From positions 126,372 to 190,371 of the forward strand of contig JAKUCV010007419.1 in assembly GCA_028386065.3 (NCBI GenBank): a stretch of DNA of 64,000 bases. Reading direction: 5' to 3'. The notes under the pieces are model-generated. The model saw only the letters and a program-made list of their open reading frames with translations. It had not been told where the DNA came from and made no database searches. How positions within the stretch are numbered: position 1 is the first letter of the stretch; each line of letters opens with the position of its first letter. Source of the DNA: Turnera subulata. Its lineage: Eukaryota; Streptophyta; Magnoliopsida; Malpighiales; Passifloraceae. This document shows positions 42,959 through 54,943 of the stretch, piece by piece. The position numbers were made by a program, and so were the translations under genes.

Positions 42959-43390
42959 CATGTACCAGGTACACGGCTTTGGCTTTACGTGTACCGGGTA
43001 CACGGCTTTGGTTTTGCACTTCCTCAGGTTTGTTCTTTCTCATCTCTCAGTTTTGCATGTACTGGGTACACGGCTTTAATTTTGTATGTACCGGGTACAC
43101 GGCTTAGGTTTTGCGCGTACCGAGTACACGAATTTTGATTTTGCGTGTACTGGATACACAACTTTTGTCTTGCGTGTACCGAGTACACGGCTTTGGTTTT
43201 GTGTGTACCGAGTACACGGCTTTGGTCTTGTAAGTACCGGGTACGCGGCTTTTGTCTTGCGTGTACTGGGTACACGGCTTTGGTTTTGCGTGTACTCAAG
43301 TTTGTTCTCTCTCAACTCTCACTTTTGCGTGTTTCGGGTACACGGCTTTGGTTTTGCTTGTACCGGGTACACGGCTTTTGATTTGTTTCC
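42959..43390. repeat. Minisatellite built on GTACC/GGTAC palindromes
   Basis: About a dozen units of roughly 33 bp contain GTGTACCGGGTACACGGCTT or variants, joined by TTTTGCGT-like linkers. Nearly every unit keeps a perfect palindrome of 10-16 bp although its bases vary (GTACCGAGTAC, GTACTGGGTAC, GTACCAGGTAC). Frames through it give repeated peptides on both strands that are not considered real proteins. Confidence 0.95.
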
Positions 43391-43464
43391 CTCATCCCAT
43401 GGCTTGCGAGAACTAGGTCCCCGGCTTCTGCCCCGTATGTCTTAAGGTTGGTTCATCTCGGGTT

Positions 43465-43705
43465 TGCAAGGGCTCGGTCCTTGGCTTACTGGTTTCCTCT
43501 CAACTCTAGTCTCCCTTATCTCTTGGTTCGGATTCTCTCGTTTCACGTTTCGCGGGAGCTGGATCCCAGCTTTTGGCTTTTGGTCTTGGTTGGGTAGTTT
43601 GCAAGGACTAGGTCCTTGGCTTTGTGTCTCCCTCATGGCTAGGTTCACTCTTCCCTTATGTCTGGTTCTTCTCATCTCTCGGTTTGCGGGTGTTAGGACC
43701 CGGCT
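43465..43705. repeat. Further variable-arm hairpins
   Basis: CAAGG near 43467, GGGA at 43554 with loop GCTGGA, CAAGGAC at 43602 with loop TAG (seven pairs) and CGGGT at 43687 with loop GTTAGG all sit in similar contexts (TTTGCRRG before, GGCTT after). They look like one repeat family whose arms drifted together. Confidence 0.75.
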
Positions 43706-43881
43706 TTGAGTTGGTCTCTCTCTCTTGGTTCCCTCGTGTGTGGGTTCTTCTGGGTCTACTCTCAAGGTTATCTCTTGTCTTACGGTTTGCGAGAGCTGGG
43801 TCCCGGCTTTTGACTGGTTTGCCTCACATCGGGTTGGTCTCTCTTCTGGTTCTCTCGTTTGTGTCGAAAAACTGGGTTTGA

Positions 43882-44410
43882 AGGTAATAGGGAGTGCTCA
43901 TTGAGACATACGAACCAAAAGTGGGGTGTGATGCCTCTAGTATCTCGCCGTGGTTTTAAAGACGGGGTTTATTATCAGTTCTCTTCAAGTGTTTCAACCT
44001 AACATTAAGTGCGAAAGGAGTTTGCTGTGCCCTTGAGAATCATAAGTAGGGGTGATGTGCCCCTAGTATGCATGAAGGCCCGATAAGTTATGCGCGCATG
44101 ACATACAAAATATCTATTATTGCAAATTCAAACAAACATTAATAGATGCCCCTTATCTTAGTGAATAGTTTGATCCTAGTAACCGGGTATACCTTCTCCT
44201 TTTTCTTCTCTCTTTTCTTTTATTTTCTCTCCCCTAGTCTTTCTCCCTCCTCCCCTAATTTTCTGAATTTTCCCGAAATCCGTCAGGTGTGCCCATACCA
44301 GCGACCGGGCGGTCACGTGGATGGATGACTACTACTGCTCGGCGTTTTTCGCGACATGACCGCCGACTGTGGCAGTCGTGGACTCCTGGAACTCCCTTTT
44401 CGGTCTTTGG
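43882..44410. other. Non-coding interval before the antisense gene
   Basis: No frame with a domain. Contains an ATG-poor T-rich stretch (44190-44260) and, near 44340-44390, a GACCGCC-type motif as in the LTR. Confidence 0.5.
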
Positions 44411-44463
44411 ATTTGGGCTTTAGGGTTTTCGCGAATCCCACCGACCCTAAAACCGTATAAATA
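44410..44463 (+). promoter_or_regulatory. Promoter of the antisense DUF7745 gene
   Basis: Within 55 bp are TTTGGGCT (site II-like), TTAGGGTTT (telo-box) at about 44421-44429 and TATAAATA (44456-44463). The TATA box lies 55 nt before the ATG at 44518. Site II plus telo-box is the combination of growth-related plant promoters. Sequence matches only. Confidence 0.6.
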
Positions 44464-44517
44464 CACCCCTGGGCACCCAGAGACCCCCATAACTCGTTAG
44501 AATATCTTCCAAACACA

Positions 44518-45698
44518 ATGGTGGTAGCCATGAGTGAAGGTTTTCGTGCCAAAGTGCTCCAGCAGATGGAGGGTGTTCCCCAAGCGCGTCGCCTTGATTT
44601 TAAGCTATCGGGGCTTTCTGCCTTGTTCAACTTGGGCACTGTGAAGGTTGACGAGGATTTGGTTCATGCTGCAGCCATGTTCTGGGATTATGATTGCCGT
44701 GTGTTTCATTTTGGCTCCTCTATGGCGGAACTCTGCCCATTGGTGGATGAGTTTTGTGAACTCCTTGAAATCCAAGTGAAGGATGATGTTGCCATGATTT
44801 CTCCTGTCGCGATGGCTAAGTCTAAGGTCAGTGCTTTCTTGTCCATCACCGATGAGCAGATAGAATGTTTGCTAGGCAGGGATGCACATATGAATTTGTC
44901 ATCACTAGTTGACCAATACTCTGTTGCTGCCGTGTTGCGCGGATATCTAGAATGTGACGCATCTTGGAAAGATAAGCATGATCATGCCTTGGCTCTTGTG
45001 ATGGTGTGTGAATTCCTACTGACAGGTCACTCTAGTAGCTGTTCTCTAAACACAGGTGCACTGGTAGGCGAGCTGTTTAATGGTCATAGCATAGTGCCCA
45101 CCATTGTAGGGGAAACTCTTGCTTGTTTAGACGATTTGATGGCTTATCCTAATAAACCCCTGACGGGTTCCCCCTTACTCCTCCAGGTATCATCTTTGGC
45201 TCTCATGCATCTTTGGAATTCATCTTCTCCCCCCCTTTTACTTATGAATCCTCCTCTTCGTAGATGTGGCTGTGCGATCATCTTAAGTTGATCCATCCTC
45301 CGAGATCAGGCTTGTATACTTCGGGGGATTACCAGAAACAGGTCTCTTCTTTCACCCCTTCTTCTGTTAAGGACTGGGTGGCTTTCATGAAGCACTTGGA
45401 GGAACATCAAGTCATGTGGCACTGTTCTTGGTTTGGGATACAAGAGGTGATCGTCCACACAGTGGGTCAAAAGGTCGTAGTGCTCCCAGGGATTCTTGGG
45501 ACTACCTTCCACTATCCATCCAGGGCAGTTAGGCAGTTCAGGCATGATCAGATGATTCCTCCTCTTCCCCGTTCGCCTCTTGACAGGTTAATGGAAGAGC
45601 TCACTATAAAGCTCTTGCAAGGATACTGGAGCCTTCCCACGAAGATGAAGGTTTGTAGCATTACCGATCCTTATTCCTCCATAAATTATCAAAGGTAA
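44518..45698 (+). CDS. DUF7745 / plant mobile domain-like protein carried by the gypsy element
   Basis: Two exons, 44518-45186 and 45264-45698, join in frame through a 77-bp GT-AG intron into 367 residues. The strand is opposite to the element's gag-pol. Exon 1 has the hallmark LSALFNLGTVKVDEDLVHAA, FWDYDCRVFHFG and ELCPLVDEF; exon 2 starts MWLCDHLKLIHPP and has DWVAFMKHLEE, a WHCSWFGIQE motif and LPGILGTTFHYPSRAVRQF. This is the layout of the DUF7745 (plant mobile domain-like) family, which occurs in host genes and as cargo in transposons; its molecular function is unknown. After the TAA the same frame runs on for 36 codons to another stop, so the natural C-terminus may be longer. It is intact while gag-pol is dead, and has its own promoter. 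Confidence 0.8.
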
Positions 45699-46050
45699 TT
45701 GAAGGGGAGTGTAGGCAAGATTGAGCAAATCCTCTCCGGTTACAGACAAAGACTCTTGGGATCGAATATTCGCCAGGAGCCTGAGTTCCCCAGTGATTAT
45801 GAGGAGGATGCGTAAGCGTACTTAGATATTTTGCTTAGATAAATATTCATGACATGTATAATGCATGCAAAATAAATGAGTGAATGAACTCCCATTTCCT
45901 TTCTTGTCAACCCTTGGCCTTTCTATTAATAAAGTGACCGGACCTGAGTTGGGCTTCCTACATATCTATGACTCGTTTTTTCTTTTGGTTCTTTCTTTTC
46001 TTTGAGCTCAAGGAATCAGATCTACGTAGTTCTTTTTACATTGATTCAAA
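45699..46050. other. 3' region of the DUF7745 gene and end of pol
   Basis: Contains a 36-codon continuation of the DUF7745 frame to 45813 and AATAAA-like signals near 45838 and 45870. Convergent to the minus-strand pol that ends at 46051. Confidence 0.5.
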
Positions 46051-49000
46051 TTACACATAATATTTCTTCAACTGATCCAAGTTGACTGGCTCTCGAAACT
46101 CGTTTCCACCCAAATCTCTGACTCTTGTTGCCCCCTTTGGTAGGATCTCCTTGATGATATAGGGCCCAATCCATTTGGCCTTGAATTTGCCCCTGGGGTC
46201 GTGTACTGGTTGTCTCACTTCCTTTAGCACCAAATCCCCATCCTTCAGTCCTCTTTACTTGACTCTCTTGTTGAAAGCCCTAGCTATTCTTCTTTGGTAT
46301 CCCTGCACATGATATAAGGCTAACAGTCTCTTTTCATCCTGCAACATCAATTGATTAAACCTTTCTTGTACCCATTCCGTTTCAGGAAGCTTGCTTTCCC
46401 GGGCCACCCTCAACGACTGCACTTCGAGCTCTACAGGAAGCACGACTTCCAAGCCAAACACTAATTAAGGAGTATGGAGTTGCACCCGTGGAGGATCTAA
46501 TGGAGGTCCGGTACCCCTATAGAGCTAACGATAATGTTTTTGCCCATTCTATATGTGTAGATATCATCTTTCCAAGGATGGCCTTCATATTCTTGTTGGC
46601 GGCTTCCACCGCTCCATTGGCTTGGGGATGATAGGGTGAAGACTTATGATGTTTAATTCCAAACTTCCAACATAGCCTCTCGACATCAGCATTGAAATGT
46701 GCACCATTATCCGATATTAACTCATGTAGGGCGCCATAACGATAAATAATGTTGTTGCGGATAAATTCAGCCACCTTTTTAGAAGTGAGCACGGCTTATG
46801 ACTCGGCTTCCGCCCATTTGGTAAAGTAATCAATGGCCACCAGTATGTACTCGTGTCCATTTGTAGCCTTCGGGGTTATTTTTCCAATAACATCAATGCC
46901 CCATGCTGAGAATGGCCAGGGTGAGGACATGAGGGTTAGCGGTAATGGAGGCCTTTGTTGCAACCTCCGGTGAACTTGGCATGTATGACAACACTTCATA
47001 AATTTTGCACAATCAGTCTCTATTATTGACTAAAAATATCCCAAACGCAACATTTTTCGAGCCAACATGTCTCCTCCCATGTGTGGGCCCTCATCTCCTT
47101 CGTGTACTTTCTTCATGATCCGTTCTGTCTCCTTTGTATCTACGTATAATAAGTAGACCCCCGTAGCGTGTCTTTTGTAATCTTTCCCAGCACATATGAC
47201 ATACCCTCCAGCTAATATTCTTAGAGTCTTCTTTTCCTCAGCCATCGTCCCCTCAGGGAATGTCCCTTCCCTGAGGTATTTCAATATGTCTTCATACCAA
47301 TGGTCTGAGTCACCGTCATGTTCAATTTGGACATATAACGGTTGATTTACCTTCGTAATATTGAGGGCCATGATGGAAGTTTTGTCGGGGTTAAACTCAT
47401 TTAGGTAGCTTTGAAACCAAGATTCACTTGCCTCCTCTTTCTGGCAGAAGGATGGCCTTCTTCTCCTCCGGACTGTCAATGGCAAGATGATGGCATTGTT
47501 TGGCATTCCCATCATTGAAGAGAGTATGACTAATGCATTAGCGAACTGATTGTCTTTCCTTGGTACATACTGGAAGTCAATTACTTCGAACCTGGAGGCG
47601 AGGGTCTGCAAGTAATCGTGGTAAGGTGCCAATTTTTCTTCTTTGATCTTCCATTCCCCCTTCACTTGGAAAATTACCAAAGCCGAATCCCCAAATACTC
47701 TCATCTGCTTGATCCCCATGTTGAGTGTTATCTCTAAGCCAATGGTACATGCTTCATACTCAGCCACGTTATTGGTCACCTTAAATTCCAATTTGCAGGA
47801 AATTGGATAAGTCACTCTATCAGGAGACATGAGAATTACTCCTGTTCCAAAACCACTTGCATTGGTTGCCCCATCAAAATGCATCTCCCAAGTTGGTGTA
47901 TCTAAGTTCATTATTTCTTCGTCCGAGAACTGTGGTTCGAATCTCTCATCATTCCCCACCGGCTGAGAAGCTAGAAAATCAGCTATGGCGCCTCCTTTGA
48001 TGGCCTTTTGTGAAATAAACCGGACGTTGAATTGTGACAGGATGGCCGCCCTTCTGCTTGTATGGCTACTTGGCACTGGCTTCTCCATTACGTACTTGAT
48101 AGGGTCCATTCGAGAAATGAGCAAGACTTCAAAGGAAATGAAATAATGTCGGAGCTTTTGACAGGCCCATGTTAAAGCCACACACGTCTTCTCCACCATG
48201 TTGTAATTCAACTCATACCCATTGGACTTCTTGCTTAAGTAGTATATGACAGCCTCAGTGCGAGAGTCTGGTAGATATTGGGCCAGCATTGCGCCCATAG
48301 CTTCTTCTGTGACAATCAGATATAACAACAAGGGTTTTCCCGGCCTAGGAGGTTGGAGTACTGCGGGGTTAGACAAATACTTCATGATTTGCTCGAATGC
48401 GTCCTGGCACCTGTCATCCCATTTGATTGGAACTCCCTTCTTAAGTAAGCGGTGGATTGGTGCACAAATGCTTAAGAGCTGAGCAATAAAACGGCTGACA
48501 TATTGTATTCGCCAAGAAAGCTTCGGACTTCTTTCTCACTCTTCGAGGTTGGCATTTCTTGAATGGCTTTGATCTTGGAAGGGTCCGTTTCTATACCTCG
48601 TTCGCTTACCATGAAACCCAACAGTTTTCCTGCTTGAACACCAAAGACACACTTTTAAGGGTTGATTCTCATGCCGAATTCCCGACATCTCTCAAAGAAC
48701 TTCCTTAGATTGACCACATGGGATTCCCGAGTCTCTGCCTTCACGATCATGTCATTGACATAAACCTCGACTTCTTTGTGCATCATGTCCTGTAAAAGTG
48801 TAGTGGCCATCCTTTGATATGTTGCCCCGCCGTTGATTAACCTAAAAGGCATGACCTCATAACAAAATGTCCCCCATTCTCTTCAGAAGGATGTTTTATA
48901 CTTTTCTTCTGGTGCCATTTTTACTTGATTGTACCCTGAGAATCCATCTATAAAGGATAACAATGCATGTCCGGCCGTTGCATCCACCAGAAGATCAATG

Positions 49001-49150
49001 TGTGGCAGTGGAAACTCATCCTTAGGGCAGACCTTGTTCAAATCTCGGTAGTCTACACACATCCTCACCTTCCCATCTTTCTTCGGGACTGGCACTATGT
49101 TGGCTAACCATTCGAGATACTCAATTGCTTCAAGAAATCCGGCTCAAATT
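46051..49150 (-). pseudogene. Gypsy pol: reverse transcriptase, two RNase H domains, integrase; broken
   Basis: Minus-strand order: reverse transcriptase (49095-48655) with MPVPKKDGKVRMCVDYRDLN and MPFRLINGGATYQRM; the active site reads YVNDM (about 48750) instead of YVDDM, so a catalytic Asp is lost. RNase H of the reverse transcriptase (48385-48000) with KSNGYELNYNMVEK. A second RNase H (about 47930-47520) with EMHFDGATNASGFGTGVIL and NVAEYEA. Integrase with zinc finger (CHTCQVHRR), catalytic WGIDVIG, ISDNGAHFN and QANGAVEAANK, and a C-terminal part ending LDQLKKYYV at 46051. Stops near 48880, 48655, 48480, 47030, 46795 and 46460 separate the pieces. Protease is not recognisable. Confidence 0.92.
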
Positions 49151-49341
49151 TGCTTCTCAACTTCTTCTTTCACCTTCAAACCCCATTGAGGTTGGAGACA
49201 GCGGGCCTTCTACTTCACAGGTTTGGCATTGGGAAAGAGGGGAATTCTATGTTAGGCGATGGCCGGATCAATTCCTGGCATATCTTCATGGGACCATGCA
49301 AATACATCCACATACTCCTGGATCAAAGCTGCCAGGTCGTC

Positions 49342-49887
49342 TTAGATTGGACTTTCGAAAACCGTACCAATCCTTGTGATCTTTGGATCAATATCAGTGC
49401 CTAGATTGACTTTGATAGAATTCGGGAGTTCATTCATCTCGTTACATTCACACATATTATGCATGCAACAAATATCATCACAGAAAACATCCAAGTAAGC
49501 AAAAGAGTGCCTCATTTCATTACTTTGGGATATAAGGACATCATCATTCTCTATGGTTTTAGAACAAGAGAGGCTAAGGTCAAAAGAATCACTATCCGAT
49601 TCCTTGGCTACATTTTCGAGCTCACTATCTATTTCAGACTCAGAGGCTGCAGAGGAATCCTTGTCAGCTTCTCCCCCACTTGTCTCGAAGATGATGCTTG
49701 ATCTGTGCCAATCCCAATTATTGCCTCTCCGCGTAGTGTCGTGGGTGACCATCCTTGCAAGTCTTCCTTCTTCCTTTCCCTGGCCAATACTGAGCATGAA
49801 GCAATCTCCCTCACCTATCCATTCTGTAAAGTTAATTCCCCCGGTGACATTCTGTTTATGCAATATGACCTCTTTTCGTTCCACCAA
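49342..49887 (-). pseudogene. Gypsy gag-pol linker region
   Basis: A 181-codon frame between gag and reverse transcriptase, very acidic in the middle (DSDSFDLSLSC-type stretch). No protease active site (DSG or DTG with flanking hydrophobics) is visible, so the protease was either deleted or has degenerated. Confidence 0.55.
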
Positions 49888-49908
49888 ATCCTGAATCTTG
49901 TATCGGAG

Positions 49909-50934
49909 TCAAAGGCATTCGTCGATGGTGTGCCCAGTCATCTGGTGGAATTCACAGTACTTGCTTAGGTCTCCTCTAACCATCGAGCTATACTTAGGCT
50001 CTAAGGGTTGTAGTAAACCTCCTTCCACACACTCTTTGAACATTTTCCCTAAAGGCATAGACAAAAGGGCAAACACTCTAGGTTCCGGTCCAACTTGGGC
50101 AGTCACATGATTCACCCCGGTTGATCTCTTTCCCAAAGCCGAACTTGGGTTCCTTCTAAGCCAACTTGGGTTCCTTCTAAATATCTGCCGGCACCTTGAT
50201 CTTTCCCAGATTGATGGCATAAGTGCTTTGAAATTGGCATAGTAGTTGCCAATCATATGGTTATAATAAGCCGGTTGAAGATTCCTAATGACCATCTGTA
50301 TCTGATCTTCCTCAGTAGGTCGGTTCACCATTTGGGAAGCCTTGTTGCGCCACCTGGAAATAAAAGTAGAAAATGTTTCCTTGGCTTCTTGCTTAGTCAT
50401 TTCTAGATCCCTTTTAGTTACATCTACTTCTGTATTGTTGCTGTATTGATCTAGGAATTCTTTGCAAATATCCTCCAATTGGCTTACTCTATTCTGATCC
50501 AAAATCATGAACCATCTCAAAGCCGCCCCCGACAATATTCTTTGGAATAATTGGACCATCAATTTCGGTGCTATCCCCATGGCCTGTAGCATTCTCACAT
50601 AAATCTTCAAGTGGGTCCTAGGGAATCCCACTCCATTAAACTTCTCAATGTCAGGCATCTTGAATTTTTCTGGCAGCCGGGCTTCAGGGAATAAAGACAA
50701 GTGATCTAGGTTCCAATCATCCTTCTTCATTTTCATGGTCTTCAACAATTCCTCTATCCTCTTAAGCCTTTCCTCATCTTCTTTGGGCCTTTGAATCATC
50801 GAACCACCGCCTTGTGTCGTTCCACCACCATTTTGTGTCGAAGCTTGTCCCTCATTACTCCCAGGGGACGTAGTTCCATGCTTGAGCATCACCAACGTAA
50901 CCCTCACAGCTGGATCTTGTAGCAGGGATTCCAT
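49909..50934 (-). pseudogene. Gypsy gag
   Basis: An open frame of 341 codons starts at MESLLQDPAVRVTLVML (50934). Residues 95-260 form the retrotransposon gag core with MPDIEKFNGVGFPRTHLKIY and LSGAALRWFM. At the end (about 325-340) is the zinc-knuckle variant CEFHQMTGHTIDEC of Tat elements. The frame is open but the following linker and pol are disrupted, so the gag-pol product cannot be made; gag alone could be. Confidence 0.88.
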
Positions 50935-51447
50935 GGTCGAATCCGTCTTGTTAGTGTTATCTTCACTCGTCTTGCACTAATATTAAGGGAAGATAGGTGT
51001 GAAAACTCTGGGTACCTAAGGGGATCACTCTCTCTTCTTTAGGGTAAAGGTCATGAAGGAGGCACTCTATTTACAATTACTTGAATCTACAATAACATAC
51101 ACCCAAATGCACGTACCACTTATTGATTCATAATGCATGAGATGCTCAAGGTATGCAGCTGGTTGGGGGCCAAAAGGTTGCCGCTTGGGAATAGGCTGGG
51201 CTACTCGCATGTGATAAAGGATATCGCGTGAGGTCCAAGGCCAATTAATCCCCATCATTGCTAAGCATTGAGAAACGGGTTCACTCAAACCACTATCATT
51301 TAAGGAAAGCATGTAGCGGATTTGGATTCCCTCGCCCTCTTACGGTAAAGGCTTCACATCACTTGTCATCAATGCAAGGCACTTATGATGACAAATAAAA
51401 GACACACAAGATTCAACAATTGCACAAAGTCTCTTGAACCCACTACT
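50935..51447 (-). other. Leader region of the gypsy element
   Basis: Untranslated leader between the primer-binding-like site and gag. An 81-codon minus-strand frame at 51067-51312 has no known domain. Confidence 0.55.
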
Positions 51448-51465
51448 TCCCCAGTGGAGTCGCCA
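51448..51465 (-). other. Primer-binding site of the gypsy element
   Basis: On the minus strand TGGCGACTCCACTGGGGA lies two bases after the 5' LTR end. This matches the tRNA-primed site style of Tat/Ogre elements. Confidence 0.85.
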
Positions 51466-51467
51466 AC

Positions 51468-53058
51468 TGTGAATACCCGACCCAAAATCACTTTAGGCCT
51501 ATTCACCTAATCCTTTCACGTTCTTCCTCAGGTCAATCCTATGACATTGGAGTTGCCACCCAAATTTTATTAAGGACAAAACTTGGGAAAAACCTTCATG
51601 TGACTCCTTTAGGCTACATAGTCATGGCGAACAAAAGTCACAGGATGGGGAGTTCGTCACAGATGGGAAGGTGTTAGGCACCCATCCCTGTTGGGTTGAG
51701 ACTATGTGCAATTGTAAAATGCAAGTGTGCCTGGTGCGAGTGTGCATGTGTAGAAAATAAAGAGAAGGGGAGAAGAAGAAGATTTGGCTTGCATCCCGTT
51801 GTAAGACCGAGACTACCTACATACCCGAGTGACCGGGGTCAAAGCCACGCAGTTCTAAACATGGCACTAATCGGACACTTACATCATCAAAAGTAACAGT
51901 ATATAGTAAGCAAAGAATGAATCAAAAGAGTTTAGTGTTACCTCTTGTAGCCCTCCTCTAGTTCCTTGCAATGGGTCGAGTTCTATACCCACCCTCTTGT
52001 CGTTCCTAAGCTCAATGGTTGATCCTCTTCTTGACTCCTTCTTGCTAATCTACCACTGATGCCTCCCACGAAATTCCTCCAGAGTTTCTGCCTAAAAATG
52101 TGTTTCTAAGCTTGGAGAGGTAGAGTTTCTCCAAGCACTCAAGGCTTATAGGTGTGTATGTGAGAAAAGTTTGTGATCCTCTGAAATGTGTGTGAGGGGT
52201 CCTATTTATAGTGTTCTGGAAAGCCTAGGGGCGTGGACCTGCTTAATGGTGAAGATTATACCTGAAAATCTGGTCCAAAACCGCATAGGATCGAAATTAG
52301 AAACAAAATCGGAGATTTGGACGAATCTGGGAAGCCATGACTGCCGCTGCCGGCGGTTATTCACTGCATGACCGCCAGTGCCGGCTTTCTTGAGTAGATG
52401 CCTGCCAGCACCTGGCGGTCATCGCGAGAGGATTGCCGATTGCCCCGCGTGTCACCCGTTCTTTCCATTTTCAAACCCCCAATCCCCCTAATTCAGCCCT
52501 GATTTGATCCTACCGCGTCATTAACCCCTAATCAACCCAGAATCACTCAATTACTTGATCATCGCTCCCCTAAATCATTCCAGGACTGATTGATTACACA
52601 TTTAACACCCATTTCCTACTAAATCATACCAAAACAACATTTCTTCATAAATGATAATTTAGCTCTAATTCTTCACGAAAATCAGAGCTAAGATTATTCC
52701 TCAAGAAATGTGCTAATGGGCTAATTAAACTCTAGAGAACTAACTTGGGTCCTTAAACCCATCTTTAACCCAAAGATAAATCATCTCATTAAAATTGAAT
52801 TAAACATAGACAAAAGGCCCAAAAACACATTTCATCCTAAATAAACCTTATTATATATTTTATCCTAAGATTAAATCTTCTCATTAATCCTAGCATACCA
52901 ATATACAAAGGCTCAAGTCACTAAAATGTGTTACTTCCACCAAGATAAATTCTTGACATGCTTTATTCCTAGGACTAAATCATATCATTATTCCTAGGTT
53001 CAGACATTTAAAATCTAATTTTCGTGGAAAATTCGTGGGTTAAATTTGGGTGTTCACA
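51468..53058 (-). repeat. 5' LTR of the gypsy element (1591 bp)
   Basis: Bounded by TGTGAATACCC at 51468 and GGGTGTTCACA at 53058, so the ends are inverted copies of each other. Homologous to 40948-42371. Confidence 0.93.
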
Positions 53059-54940
53059 CCAGCAAAACAAGAGTCTTTCACTGCGTCTTCTTCTGCTTCT
53101 ATGCCTACTTTTGCCTTAGGTGACTTTGTCAATCCTGCCATTATTATTCCAAATGTATTACCATCCCCACCACAGGTACCTACGCCTTCATCTATCAACA
53201 CCCAATCCCTCTCTATTCCCACTCTTACTTCACCTCCATTGATATCTTCTCCATCACCCTCCCCACTGCCTCCTCCAGCTCCCACACGCATGATTACTAG
53301 AGCTATGTTAGGAACCACTAAGCCAGTTGATAGACTCAACCTCACTGCCTCTCTCACAATCTCCACCCACACACCTCCCCAAATATCTCTTGCCGTCGAA
53401 CCCCCAAACATATACCGAAGCTTCACGTTTCCCAAGTTAGAGGGCCGCCATAAGTGATGAGTACAATGTTTTGTTGCAAAATCACACCTGGGAGCTTGTT
53501 CCCTTGCCATCACAACAAAATGTCATTGGTTGTAAATGGATATATCGCATCAAGTATAATGCGGATGGTTCTATTGCACGCTACAAGGCACGCTTCGTAG
53601 CACAGGGGTTCAAACAACAACATGGCATTGACTATACTGAAACATTCAGTCCAGTTGTCAGGCTTACTACAGTTTGTACTGTTCTTAGCTTGGCTACCTC
53701 GTTCTCTTGGCCTATCTGTCAACTTGATGTTAAAAAATGCCTTCCTGCATGGTTCCATTTCTGAGGAAGTCTACATGAAACAACCTATTGGTTTTCAACA
53801 TCCTGAATATCCTCATCATGTATGTCAACTTCGTCGTGCTCTCTATGGTCTTAAACAAGCTCCTCGGGCTTGGTATAAGCGGTTTGTTGAATTTCTCCTT
53901 CGTATTGGTTTTCATTCCAGCAAGGCTGACTCTTCTATGTTTGTGTTTCGTACTAGCTCTACTCATCTCATTCTCTTGCTATATGTAGATGATATTTTGT
54001 TCACAGGCAATTCTAATGATGCTGTTCAGCACCTCATTTGTCAGTTACAATCCGAATTTACTATGACAGATTTAGGCCCTTTAAGTTATTTCTTGGGCAT
54101 TGAGGCCAGTTCTACTCCTCGCGGTCTACATCTTTCTCAATGCAAGTACACATCTAATTTGCTTCTCTGGGCTGGAATGACTTCATGTAAACCAGTGAAA
54201 ACACCTATTTCCCTTAAGACCAAACTTACTCTTATTGATGGGACTCCTCTGTCTGATCCAAAATTGTATCGTAGCCTTGTTGGAGGTCTCCAATATATGT
54301 CTTTCACACGCCCGGATATCTCCTATGCTGTGGGTCTCGTCTCCCAATATATGCATGCTCCACGAGACTCTCATCTACTGGTTGTGAAACGCATTTTGCG
54401 TTACTTGAAGGGCACTCTTGACCATGGGATTCTCTTTCAGCCTCAGTCTACTGTTCTTCTTGCTGCTTACACTAATGCTGACTGGGCCTGTTGTCTTGAC
54501 ACTCAACGGTCTATCAGTGGCTATTGTTGTTTCCTAGGAACCAATCCTGTTTCTTGGTCTTCCAAGAAACAACCCACTGTTTCTCGCTCAAGTGCCAAAG
54601 CTGAACATCGTGCCTTAACTTCTACAGTTCCAGAACTTATTTGGCTTCGTCAACTTCTTCGAGATATTGGCTTTTCTCCTACTCTTACTTCTCCAATCTA
54701 TTGTGACAATCTCAACGCTACCTATATGGCTGTGAATCCATTCATCATGCCCGCACTAAGCATATTGATATTGATCTTCATTTTATTCGCGATCATGTAT
54801 CGACAGGTGCCATAAAAGTTCTGCATCTTCCCACTAACAAACAAATCGTTGACGTGTTTACCAAACCTTTGTCCACCTCCAAATTCTCCTCCTTTCGGGC
54901 AACTCTGCGCATCTGTCCTGCCTCTACACGAGTTGAGGGG
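53059..54940 (+). pseudogene. Copia B pol: linker, reverse transcriptase, RNase H
   Basis: Resumes on the far side of the gypsy insertion. A Pro/Ser-rich linker (53059-53445) ends in MITRAMLGTTKP. The reverse transcriptase runs from HTWELVPLP (about 53478) through CKWIYRIKYNADGS, ARFVAQGFKQQHGIDYTE, HVCQLRRALYGLKQAPRAW and LLLYVDDILFTGN (catalytic YVDD intact). RNase H follows with TNADWACCLDTQRSISGYC and KQPTVSRSSAKAEHRAL. Only three frame breaks separate this from an open frame: one near 53445, one extra A in the A-run at 53732-53737 (in LDVKNAFLHG), and one near 54741. It ends in a polypurine tract (GAGGGGGAG, to 54943). Confidence 0.92.
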
Positions 54941-54943
54941 GAG

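Larger units (their letters stand above)
40948..53058 (-). mobile_element. Tat-type gypsy element, 12 kb, minus orientation, inserted in copia B
   Basis: Read on the minus strand: 5' LTR (53058-51468), primer-binding-like site, gag, pol (reverse transcriptase, RNase H, a second RNase H, integrase), a long region with an opposite-strand gene and repeats, polypurine tract, 3' LTR (42371-40948). The second, archaeal-type RNase H marks the Tat lineage. The outer edge of the 3' LTR lacks its last about 170 bp and the adjoining part of copia B is missing too, so one deletion removed the left boundary; hence no target duplication is visible. Pol is broken by several stops. Confidence 0.92.

Noticed and set aside
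43024..43445. Long reading frames on both strands encoding repeated peptides
   Set aside because: They are translations of the GTACC-type minisatellite; open frames on both strands follow from the repeat, not from coding.
49553..49968. Plus-strand frames opposite the gypsy gag-pol linker
   Set aside because: Shadows of the minus-strand frame; no domain.
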